Of a DNA stretch of 64,000 nt, positions 8,261-14,915 are shown piece by piece. The notes beneath the pieces are model-generated. The model searched no databases and was not told the origin of the DNA. It saw only the letters and a list, made by a program, of their open reading frames with translations. A program made the position numbers and the translations under genes. Position 1 is the first letter of the stretch, and every line of letters starts with the position of its first letter. Source of the stretch: an uncultured Porphyromonadaceae bacterium (GTDB lineage Bacteria > Bacteroidota > Bacteroidia > Bacteroidales > Muribaculaceae); NCBI GenBank assembly GCA_900550395.1, contig URSD01000010.1:6336-70335 (forward strand). Reading direction: 5' to 3'.

Positions 8261-9306
8261 TTGCTGTTTAGAGTTTCAATCACGCGTGAGGCCACCATCT
8301 CAGGCCGGATGCCGCGCAGGCACAGGTAGTCGCCGCGCAGGCACGGGCGGTTGCCGTAGACGCTGCACGGGCGGCACGGCACGGGCAGCTGCAGGGTGTC
8401 GGCCTCGCTCTGCCGCCAGGCTGTGAAGCCGCAGTAGGGATGCGTGGCGCCCCAGATGCTGACGGTAGGCGTCCCGGCAATGGCGGCCAGCTGCATGTTG
8501 GCCGAGTCCATGGTGAGCATGCAGTCGAGGTGGTTGAAAAGCGCCAGCTCGGCGGCGAAGCCGCAGTGTTTGCCGGCCGGGCAGCTTACGCCGGGGATTG
8601 TGTCGGCCCAGCGTTCCAGGATTTCGGTCTCCTGCCGGCCTCCCCCGAGCAGGAATATGCGCACGCGGGGCTCGGCGGCCAGACGGCGCACCACCTGCTC
8701 CATCAGTTCCGGGGGGTATATCTTGCTCTCGTATGCCGCAAAGGGGGCTATGCCCACCCATCGCTCGCCTTCGGCCTTGGGCGCCGAGATGGAGGCATAC
8801 AGCGGTGCCGGAGCCTTGCCCCGGCCGCCGAAAAGGCTGTCGAAGCATTCGCGCAGCTGCATGCCGGCAGCATCGAATACTGCGGCATAGACGTCGCGCA
8901 TGCCGCGCAGGGGTAGCATCACCTTGTTGTGGCGCCGCGTCAGGCGGCGGCGCAGGCGACTGCCCTTGTCGATGCGGAAGCCCGGCACGCCGCGCAGGCG
9001 CAGAAAGGCGGCAAGCAGGCGCGTGCGCATCTCGTTTTGCAGGTCGAGATACACCGCCGGCGCGTACTCCTCCAATATGCGCGAGGCCAGACGGTATATG
9101 CCGCCCACGCCCTTGTATCCGTCCTTGAGGTCGACGCCGGCGACGCAGAGATTGGCCGGCGCGTCGGTGAAGATGGGCACCATGGCCGGACGCGTCAGCA
9201 GCACGAAGCGCGTCTGCGGGTAGCAGCGGCATGCGCTGTAGACCACAGGCACGGCTATGGCTACATCGCCGATGGCCGAGAATCTTGTCAGCAGGACGGT
9301 TCTCAA
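8257..9306 (-). CDS. Glycosyltransferase family 9 (heptosyltransferase-like)
   Basis: A 349-residue protein of the GT9/ADP-heptose:LPS heptosyltransferase type. The N-terminus (LLTRFSAIGDVAIAVPVVYS) is the characteristic first strand and glycine loop. The C-terminal half contains LLGGGRQETEILERW and MDSANMQLAAIAGTPTV followed by WGATHP, the donor nucleotide-sugar pocket. It probably adds a sugar to the lipid A-core on the inner face of the cytoplasmic membrane; the exact acceptor is unknown. It lies between yidC and ruvB on one strand and overlaps ruvB by 4 nt. The 55 nt before it hold T- and A-rich direct repeats (AGTTAA-type) but no clear promoter. Confidence 0.88.
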   Translation of the reverse strand: MRTVLLTRFSAIGDVAIAVPVVYSACRCYPQTRFVLLTRPAMVPIFTDAPANLCVAGVDLKDGYKGVGGIYRLASRILEEYAPAVYLDLQNEMRTRLLAAFLRLRGVPGFRIDKGSRLRRRLTRRHNKVMLPLRGMRDVYAAVFDAAGMQLRECFDSLFGGRGKAPAPLYASISAPKAEGERWVGIAPFAAYESKIYPPELMEQVVRRLAAEPRVRIFLLGGGRQETEILERWADTIPGVSCPAGKHCGFAAELALFNHLDCMLTMDSANMQLAAIAGTPTVSIWGATHPYCGFTAWRQSEADTLQLPVPCRPCSVYGNRPCLRGDYLCLRGIRPEMVASRVIETLNSK

Positions 9307-9361
9307 GGAAAGTTGAAAAGTTAAGAAGTTAAAGGAGTTAAACCTTAAACCCTAAACCAAA

Positions 9362-11446
9362 TCACCGGCGGTTCTTGCGTGCATTGGCCTTTGCCTGTGC
9401 GCGCATGGCGGCCTCCTGCTGCTTCTGCGCGGCCTCCAGGCGTGCCATGAATCCCGACTTCTTGCGGGGCTTGCGGGCGTTAGCCTCCATCTCGGCGCGT
9501 ACCTTCTTCTCGTCGACGAAGTGGCGGGTGACGGTGGTCTGGATTATGGTGATGAGCAGCGAGAGCAGGTAGTAGTAGCTCAGGGCCGAGGCGTAGTCGT
9601 TGAAGAAGAACAGGAACATCACCGGCATCAGGTACATCATCCACTTCATGCCGGGCATCGACTGGCCGCCGGGCTGGTTCTGCATGGTGAAGGTGGTGTA
9701 CACCACGTTGGCTATTGTCATCAGCAGGCAGAAGAGGCTCACCTGGTTGCCGTAGAAGGGGATGGTGAAGGGCAGCGTGCAGATGTAGTCGGGAGCCGAC
9801 AGGTCATGCGCCCACAGGAAGCTCTGTCCGCGCAGCTCGATGGCCGAGGGGAAGAACGAGAACATGGCTATCAGCACGGGCATCTGAAGCAGCATGGGCA
9901 GGCAGCCCGACATGGGGCTGGCGCCGGCGCGCGAGTAGAGGGCCATAGTTTCCTGCTGGCGCTTCATGGCGTTCTCCTGGCCGGGATATTTCTCGTTTAT
10001 GGCCGTTATCTCGGGTGCGAGCACGCGCATGCGCGCCTGGCTCTTGTAGCTCTTGTAGGTGAAGGGGAAGAGTATGAGCTTGATGAAGAGCGTGAGCAGC
10101 AGGATTATTATGCCGTAGTTGGCGATGTAGCGGCCCAGGAAGTCGAATACGGGGATTACGATAATCTGGTTGATCCACCTGAACAGTCCCCAGCCCAGCG
10201 GCACGAGGCTCGTGAGGTCCATGTCCTCGTCGGGGTAGATGGTATCGTCGATGTCGCTGAGCAGCGGATAGTCGTTGGGGCCGAAATAGAAGCAGAAGTC
10301 GGCGGCGACGCCGTCGGCCACGCTGTAGGGCAGCTCTGCGGCGGCATCCATATCCTTAAGCCAGTCGGCCTCCTTGAGCACCTTGCTGTCGAGGCGCACG
10401 GCCGAGAAGTAGTCCTTGGCCATGAGCACGCTGCTGAAGAACTGGTTGGTGAAGGCCACCCAGCGCACGCGGCCGGTCAGCTCCTCGCTGTCGTCCTTGC
10501 TGGAGCTGAGCTCCTCCGGACCCTCGCCGGCGTACTTGTACCTGATGGACGAGTTGCGCTCCTCGAAAGTGCGTCCTTTCTCGTTGCGTCCGAGGGTCTG
10601 ATGCCAGCGGAAGCCCATGGTGGCGGTGCTGGCGGGCAGCACGGAGGCCATACCCTCCTGCACCACCTGCATGCGCACCAGGTAGCTGCCGGGCTGCATG
10701 CTGTAGCGTATGCCCCACCATGCGCCGTCGGCCAGCTCGAGCTTCATCAGCATCGAGGTGTCGCTCTCGGCCACGGGGGTGAAGTTGAACTCGGAGGTGT
10801 TCAGGCGCTGGTCGGCTGTGGTGAGCACGAAGCTGTAGCCGTCGCTCTCGTTGCGGAACAGGCGTATGGGTGTCTCGGGCGTCGTCAGTTCCGTTTTGTA
10901 GTTCTTAAGTTCCACCTGGCTGACACGGCCGCCGCGAGAGGAGAAGGTCACACGCATGAGGTCGTTCTCCATCACCTTCTCGACATTCTCGCCGCCGAGC
11001 TTGCCGGCGAAGGCCTTGTACTTGTGCGCGTCGGCCACGGCCTTGCGCAGCGTCTCCAGAGCCATGCGGCGGTCGTCGGGACCGAGCGAGCCGGCGCCGG
11101 CGGCAAGGTCGGCGAAGCTTACGTCGCCGGTGGGCTTGCCGGCGTGGATGGTGCCTGCCACGGCTGCGGCGCTGTCGACGGTGAGGTCGACGGCGGCCGT
11201 CGTCAGGCGGTGCGAGCCGTCGGGCTGCACGGTGCCGGCGCTGAGTATGGCCTCGCGCAGCGACGCCAGGTCGGCAGGCGTTATGGTATCGGTTGTGACG
11301 GCGGCAGGTGCGGCCTTCTCGGCGGTCTGCTCCATGTGGGCCACGTCGGCCTCCATGTTCTGTGTGGCGTCCGGCTTGTTGAGGTACATGAAGCCGAACA
11401 GTATGGCGGCCATCAGGACGAGGCCGGTAAGGGTATTGCGATCCAT
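9362..11446 (-). CDS. yidC: Membrane protein insertase YidC
   Basis: Inserts and folds inner-membrane proteins, alone or with SecYEG. The 694-residue protein begins with one transmembrane segment (about 6-22), then a long periplasmic P1 domain (to about 415). The insertase core follows with five membrane segments at about 420-640, including FIKLILFPFTYKSYKSQARM with the conserved cytosolic hairpin. The C-terminal tail is Lys/Arg- and Ala-rich, as in ribosome-binding YidC tails. It lies 7 nt downstream of pyrG and is probably co-transcribed with it. Confidence 0.95.
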   Translation of the reverse strand: MDRNTLTGLVLMAAILFGFMYLNKPDATQNMEADVAHMEQTAEKAAPAAVTTDTITPADLASLREAILSAGTVQPDGSHRLTTAAVDLTVDSAAAVAGTIHAGKPTGDVSFADLAAGAGSLGPDDRRMALETLRKAVADAHKYKAFAGKLGGENVEKVMENDLMRVTFSSRGGRVSQVELKNYKTELTTPETPIRLFRNESDGYSFVLTTADQRLNTSEFNFTPVAESDTSMLMKLELADGAWWGIRYSMQPGSYLVRMQVVQEGMASVLPASTATMGFRWHQTLGRNEKGRTFEERNSSIRYKYAGEGPEELSSSKDDSEELTGRVRWVAFTNQFFSSVLMAKDYFSAVRLDSKVLKEADWLKDMDAAAELPYSVADGVAADFCFYFGPNDYPLLSDIDDTIYPDEDMDLTSLVPLGWGLFRWINQIIVIPVFDFLGRYIANYGIIILLLTLFIKLILFPFTYKSYKSQARMRVLAPEITAINEKYPGQENAMKRQQETMALYSRAGASPMSGCLPMLLQMPVLIAMFSFFPSAIELRGQSFLWAHDLSAPDYICTLPFTIPFYGNQVSLFCLLMTIANVVYTTFTMQNQPGGQSMPGMKWMMYLMPVMFLFFFNDYASALSYYYLLSLLITIIQTTVTRHFVDEKKVRAEMEANARKPRKKSGFMARLEAAQKQQEAAMRAQAKANARKNRR

Positions 11447-11453
11447 TGGTCTA

Positions 11454-13064
11454 TTATTTTTCGTGCTTATACTTGATGGCTGCGCGCATGAAGTCGAGGA
11501 ACAGCGGGCTCGGCGAGAGTACCGTGCTGCTGTACTCGGGGTGGTACTGCGTGCCTACGAACCAGCGCAGGGCGGGCACCTCAACCACTTCCACCAGGTT
11601 GGTCTCGGGATTGACGCCGACGCACTCCATGCCGGCAGCCTCCAGGCGCTCGCGGTACTTGTTGTTGAACTCGAAGCGGTGGCGGTGGCGTTCGCGTATC
11701 TCCGTCTTGCCGTAGGCCCGTGCGGTGATGCTGTCCGGGCGCAGCACGCAGTCGTAGGCGCCGAGGCGCATCGTGCCGCCCATGTTGGTGATGCTCTTCT
11801 GCTCCTCCATGAGGTCGATGACGTTGTGGCGCGTGGAGCTGTCCATCTCCGTGGAGTTGGCATCCTCGAGGCCGAGCACGTCGCGCGCGTACTCTATCAC
11901 CATGCACTGCATGCCCAGGCATATGCCCAGCGTGGGCACGTCGTGCTCGCGGCACCACTTTATAGCCACGAATTTGCCCTCGATGCCGCGCTGGCCGAAG
12001 CCGGGGGCTATGATGACGCCGTCCATGCCGCCGAGCTGCTCGTCGGCGTTGGAGGCATTGAGTTTCTCGGAGTGGATGTACTTGATTTTTACCTTGTGGT
12101 CGTTGTAGATGGCGGCCTGAAATAGCGACTCGTTGATGCTCTTGTAGGCGTCCTGAAGCTCGACGTATTTGCCCACGAGGCCTATGTTTATCACTTCCTC
12201 GGCGTGGTCCAGCTTGTCGAGGAAGTTGAGCCACGGAGCCATGTGCGGCTCGCCCTCCACGGGCACGCCCATCTTGCGCATCACGATTTCGTCGAGGTGC
12301 TGCTCGTGCATCTTTATGGGCACGCGGTAGATGCTGTCCACGTCGATGCTCTGCACCACGGCATCGGGAGCCACATTGCAGAAGCGGGCGATCTTGGCAC
12401 GCATGTCGTGGCCCACGTGCTTCTCGGTGCGCAGCACCAGCACGTCGGGCTGTATGCCCAGCTCCTGGAGCTGCTTCACGCTGTGTTGCGTGGGCTTGGT
12501 CTTAAGTTCCTTGGCGGCCGCGATGTAAGGCACATAGGTGAGGTGCAGGCACAGGGCGCTCTGTCCCAGCTCCCAGCGCAGCTGGCGCACGCTTTCCAGG
12601 AAGGGAAGCGACTCGATGTCGCCCACGGTGCCGCCGATCTCCGTAATCACGAAGTCGTACTTGCCCGTGGAGCCGAGGGCGCGGACGGCGCGCTTTATCT
12701 CGTCGGTGATGTGCGGCACTATCTGCACGGTCTTGCCCAGGTAGTCGCCGTGGCGCTCCTTGTCGATGACGCTCTGATAGATGCGGCCGGTGGTGATATT
12801 GTTGGCCCGCGAGGTGCGGATGTTGGTGAAGCGCTCGTAGTGGCCCAGGTCCAGGTCGGCTTCATGCCCGTCTTCCGTCACGTAGCATTCGCCGTGCTCG
12901 TAGGGGTTCAGCGTACCGGGGTCGATATTGATGTAAGGGTCGAATTTCTGTATCGTGACATGAAATCCGCGCGCCTTCAGCAACGCTGCCAGAGACGCCG
13001 AAATTATACCCTTGCCGAGCGACGATACCACACCGCCGGTGACGAATATGTATTTAGTTTCCAT
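11454..13064 (-). CDS. pyrG: CTP synthase
   Basis: Forms CTP from UTP, ATP and glutamine. The start used is METKYIFVTGGVVSS, giving 536 residues, the usual length; a frame extension to 13115 runs through the promoter. The synthetase domain contains SSLGKGI (P-loop-like) and the glutaminase domain contains LGICLGMQ with the nucleophile Cys and TQYHPEYSS with the His-Glu pair. It forms an operon with yidC. Its promoter region has been duplicated: a 65-bp segment that spans the -33 box and part of the -7 box recurs 405 bp upstream. Confidence 0.96.
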   Translation of the reverse strand: METKYIFVTGGVVSSLGKGIISASLAALLKARGFHVTIQKFDPYINIDPGTLNPYEHGECYVTEDGHEADLDLGHYERFTNIRTSRANNITTGRIYQSVIDKERHGDYLGKTVQIVPHITDEIKRAVRALGSTGKYDFVITEIGGTVGDIESLPFLESVRQLRWELGQSALCLHLTYVPYIAAAKELKTKPTQHSVKQLQELGIQPDVLVLRTEKHVGHDMRAKIARFCNVAPDAVVQSIDVDSIYRVPIKMHEQHLDEIVMRKMGVPVEGEPHMAPWLNFLDKLDHAEEVINIGLVGKYVELQDAYKSINESLFQAAIYNDHKVKIKYIHSEKLNASNADEQLGGMDGVIIAPGFGQRGIEGKFVAIKWCREHDVPTLGICLGMQCMVIEYARDVLGLEDANSTEMDSSTRHNVIDLMEEQKSITNMGGTMRLGAYDCVLRPDSITARAYGKTEIRERHRHRFEFNNKYRERLEAAGMECVGVNPETNLVEVVEVPALRWFVGTQYHPEYSSTVLSPSPLFLDFMRAAIKYKHEK

Positions 13065-13084
13065 TTTAATATGCAAATTACGTG

Positions 13085-13118
13085 CAAATTTAATTAAAAA
13101 AGGCGAGAAAGCCACAAA
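13085..13118 (-). promoter_or_regulatory. pyrG promoter
   Basis: On the minus strand TTTG (13115-13118) is followed after 22 nt by TAAATTTG (13085-13092), a good match to the Bacteroidetes consensus. The predicted transcript starts about 15 nt before the pyrG ATG. Confidence 0.7.
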
Positions 13119-13151
13119 TTACCTGTACAAAAACAGCCACATGCTGTCGGG
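13087..13151. repeat. 65-bp direct repeat, proximal copy (carries the pyrG promoter)
   Basis: Identical to 13492-13556 over 65 bp, offset exactly 405 bp. It runs from AATTTAATTAAAAAAGGCGA to CCACATGCTGTCGGG. It overlaps both promoter elements of pyrG except for the last two bases of the -7 box. Confidence 0.9.
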
Positions 13152-13491
13152 TCGGGAGTTTGACACTTAATTGAGGCTTTTAACAGTTAAGATATTATCA
13201 TCAAGTGATTTAGAGGGATGTTTTAACTGTGTTAATTGTACTAACACTTGATTACTAGATATTTATGTTTATTGACTTCTTGCATGGATGGCTAAATATT
13301 AAAAAAATAAGACTTTCTCAAACCAAGTTATTATCAAATGGCTTAATATCATTGAATTTTAGATTATACCACTAGCATATTTAACTATATTTTAGTGTGT
13401 TAAATGTTTGGTGCTAAAATGTTAGCACAATTAAAATATGGCTATCCTGCAGATATACAGCTAATTATCCATAGATAGTGTCAAAGATGGG
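13152..13491. other. AT-rich 340-bp insert between direct repeats
   Basis: A gene-free stretch much richer in A and T than its neighbours. Its ends carry a short inverted repeat: TTTGACACT at 13159-13167 and AGTGTCAAA at 13477-13485. It also has a perfect hairpin GTGCTAA-AATG-TTAGCAC (13411-13428). Together with the flanking 65-bp direct repeats this looks like an inserted element or a duplicated regulatory segment, not ordinary spacer. Confidence 0.6.
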
Positions 13492-13556
13492 AATTTAATT
13501 AAAAAAGGCGAGAAAGCCACAAATTACCTGTACAAAAACAGCCACATGCTGTCGGG
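13492..13556. repeat. 65-bp direct repeat, distal copy
   Basis: Perfect copy of 13087-13151. Here the base context differs: the minus strand reads TAAATTCC where the proximal copy reads TAAATTTG, so the -7 box is lost and this copy should not act as the same promoter. Confidence 0.9.
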
Positions 13557-13581
13557 CGACTTCATGCGGTGGGGAGGTGAG

Positions 13582-13624
13582 GTCTGACAGGTCGGACCGG
13601 TCGGACTTGTCGGACGGGTCGGTC
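13582..13624. repeat. Short tandem repeat of GGTCGGACN units
   Basis: About four imperfect 8-10-bp units of GGTCGGAC type between the GH25 stop and the distal 65-bp repeat. It can fold on itself with GTC/GAC pairing and is non-coding. Confidence 0.6.
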
Positions 13625-13671
13625 CTGGCTCACGCATGAGCTGAAAAAGCCCGGTGCGAAGAAGTTATAGC

Positions 13672-14415
13672 CTAAAGGAACGGTCCTCGCCGCAGCCACG
13701 CCTGCCAGGCGGCGCTGTCGCCGCGGAAGGCGTTGAGGTCGACGGGGCCGGGCACGCCGTCCACGCGGCCGCGGTGCGAGTGCTGCCATAGATGCCAGTC
13801 GTCGCCGCCCGGCAGAGGCGGGTCCGTGAACGAGCATATCCACACCTCGCCGTCGTCGAAGTTGCCGCGCAGGAAGCGCTGGTGGCCGCTTTTGTTGCTG
13901 TACAGCAATACGCGGTAGCCCCACGCGTGCAGATAGTCCACCATCGAACGCAGCTGCTCCACCACCTCGTCGGTGGAGCGCGTCGGGGCGTTGCCCCATT
14001 CCTCCACGTCCACGGCCAGGGGAAGGTCCACGCGCCGGTCGCCCAGCGTGCGCAGCATGTTGGCCGCCTGACGCCATCCCTCGCTGTCGAAGCGGAAATA
14101 GTGGTATACACCCACGGGCAGACCGGCCTCGCGGGCCAGGCGGTAATTGTCGTCGAACGCCGCGTCGCGGAACGTCTCGCCCTCGGTGATCTTCAGGAAC
14201 ACGAAGCCGATGCCGTCGGCCGCCGCGCGCCGGAAGTCCACCACGCCGTTGTGGGCCGAGATGTCCATGCCGCGCACGGGATACTCCTGCGGGTCGAGCT
14301 CGACGTGCTCTACCCGCGGCCGCATCAGTCGTGCCGTCGCCGTGCCGAAAATGGCCGCGGCCGCCAGCACCACTATCGTTATGGCCGCTATCCGTGCCCT
14401 CCTGTCGGTGTTCAT
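13672..14415 (-). CDS. GH25 lysozyme-type muramidase, membrane-anchored
   Basis: Cleaves the beta-1,4 bond of peptidoglycan after N-acetylmuramic acid. The 247-residue protein has an N-terminal membrane segment (about 9-29), then a complete GH25 domain: RGMDISAHNGVVDF opens the barrel, FLKITEGE is the second conserved strand, and PLAVDVEEWG (about 142-151) holds the catalytic Asp/Glu pair. The membrane anchor suggests a cell-wall remodelling role on the periplasmic side; this is inference. It is alone on its strand: 280 bp of repeats separate it from the pyrG promoter downstream. Confidence 0.9.
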   Translation of the reverse strand: MNTDRRARIAAITIVVLAAAAIFGTATARLMRPRVEHVELDPQEYPVRGMDISAHNGVVDFRRAAADGIGFVFLKITEGETFRDAAFDDNYRLAREAGLPVGVYHYFRFDSEGWRQAANMLRTLGDRRVDLPLAVDVEEWGNAPTRSTDEVVEQLRSMVDYLHAWGYRVLLYSNKSGHQRFLRGNFDDGEVWICSFTDPPLPGGDDWHLWQHSHRGRVDGVPGPVDLNAFRGDSAAWQAWLRRGPFL

Positions 14416-14423
14416 CTTAAATA

Positions 14424-14431
14424 CAAAGTTA
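14424..14431 (-). promoter_or_regulatory. -7 box of the GH25 gene
   Basis: Minus strand TAACTTTG, 8 nt before the ATG, giving a leader of only a few nt. No clear -33 box is seen at 19-21 nt. Confidence 0.55.
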
Positions 14432-14477
14432 CAAAAATCATTTCAGATGTGCGTTTTTACAAAAATAAAATGTTTGT

Positions 14478-14509
14478 TTTGCAGATTTGAGAAGATTGTT
14501 GTAATTTTG
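14478..14509 (+). promoter_or_regulatory. Strong promoter of the 14.5-kb RNA leader
   Basis: TTTG (14478-14481), exactly 20 nt, then TAATTTTG (14502-14509). Transcription should start near 14514, about 400 nt before the start codon of the secreted protein at 14916. Confidence 0.8.
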
Positions 14510-14513
14510 CCAT

Positions 14514-14858
14514 GTCCGCACACGGCCTAAGCGCTGATATGCAGATGACTGAGGGAGAAGAGTCTTCCCGGCATCCGCATTGTGATGTGCCGCTTGCGGG
14601 CAAGAAGCGTTATTGGCGCTTTGTTCTTGACGATTAGGAATCTCGCAAATTCATACAGAAGTCAGGGATGAGGCAATGATGGACGCCCGTTGATTGTAGT
14701 CTATACTACTTGCAGCCGGGATAACTGTATCCTGTCGGCTGCAAGGCGTTTGGTCTATCTGTCGCGTGGGCTTCTGCGTTGCTCGTCTTACTTCTGTGGG
14801 CAATGCGAGAGCCTCTAATCGTGGGACGAGTACCGATGGAGTCCCACGCTTTTTTTTT
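14514..14858 (+). ncRNA. Structured RNA leader with terminator, copy A (attenuator-like)
   Basis: From the promoter to a U-run lie several successive hairpins: AAGCG/CGCTT near 14605-14622, GTAGT-CTAT-ACTAC (14696-14709), GCAGCCG/CGGCTGC with an inner GGATA/TATCC (about 14712-14743), and a GCGTTGC/GCAATGC arm (about 14776-14807). The terminator is CGTGGGAC (14820-14827) with GTCCCACG (14841-14848) and nine T. The same 3' strand can instead pair with GCGTGGG at 14764-14770, so two exclusive folds exist. A homologous copy lies at 28936-29192 on the other strand. No similarity to tmRNA, RNase P or SRP RNA was recognised. Confidence 0.75.
14820..14858 (+). terminator. Terminator of leader copy A
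   Basis: An 8-bp perfect GC-rich stem (CGTGGGAC/GTCCCACG) with a 13-nt loop followed by C and nine T, 57 nt before the start codon at 14916. Read-through would be needed to express the downstream gene from the leader promoter. Confidence 0.85.
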
Positions 14859-14915
14859 ATCCCATATCAACTTTTTCTGCCGGGACTGCGGAGAATAAAC
14901 CTTCAACTATCTCCC

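Noticed and set aside
14514..14858. tmRNA or RNase P RNA
   Set aside because: No tag-peptide frame or CCA-type tRNA-like end, and no conserved GAGGAAAGTCC-type RNase P core. A homologous copy upstream of another gene argues for a leader.
14766..14915. Upstream in-frame extension of the secreted protein from a GTG
   Set aside because: It runs through the terminator hairpin of the RNA leader and lacks a signal peptide; the ATG at 14916 gives a normal signal peptide.
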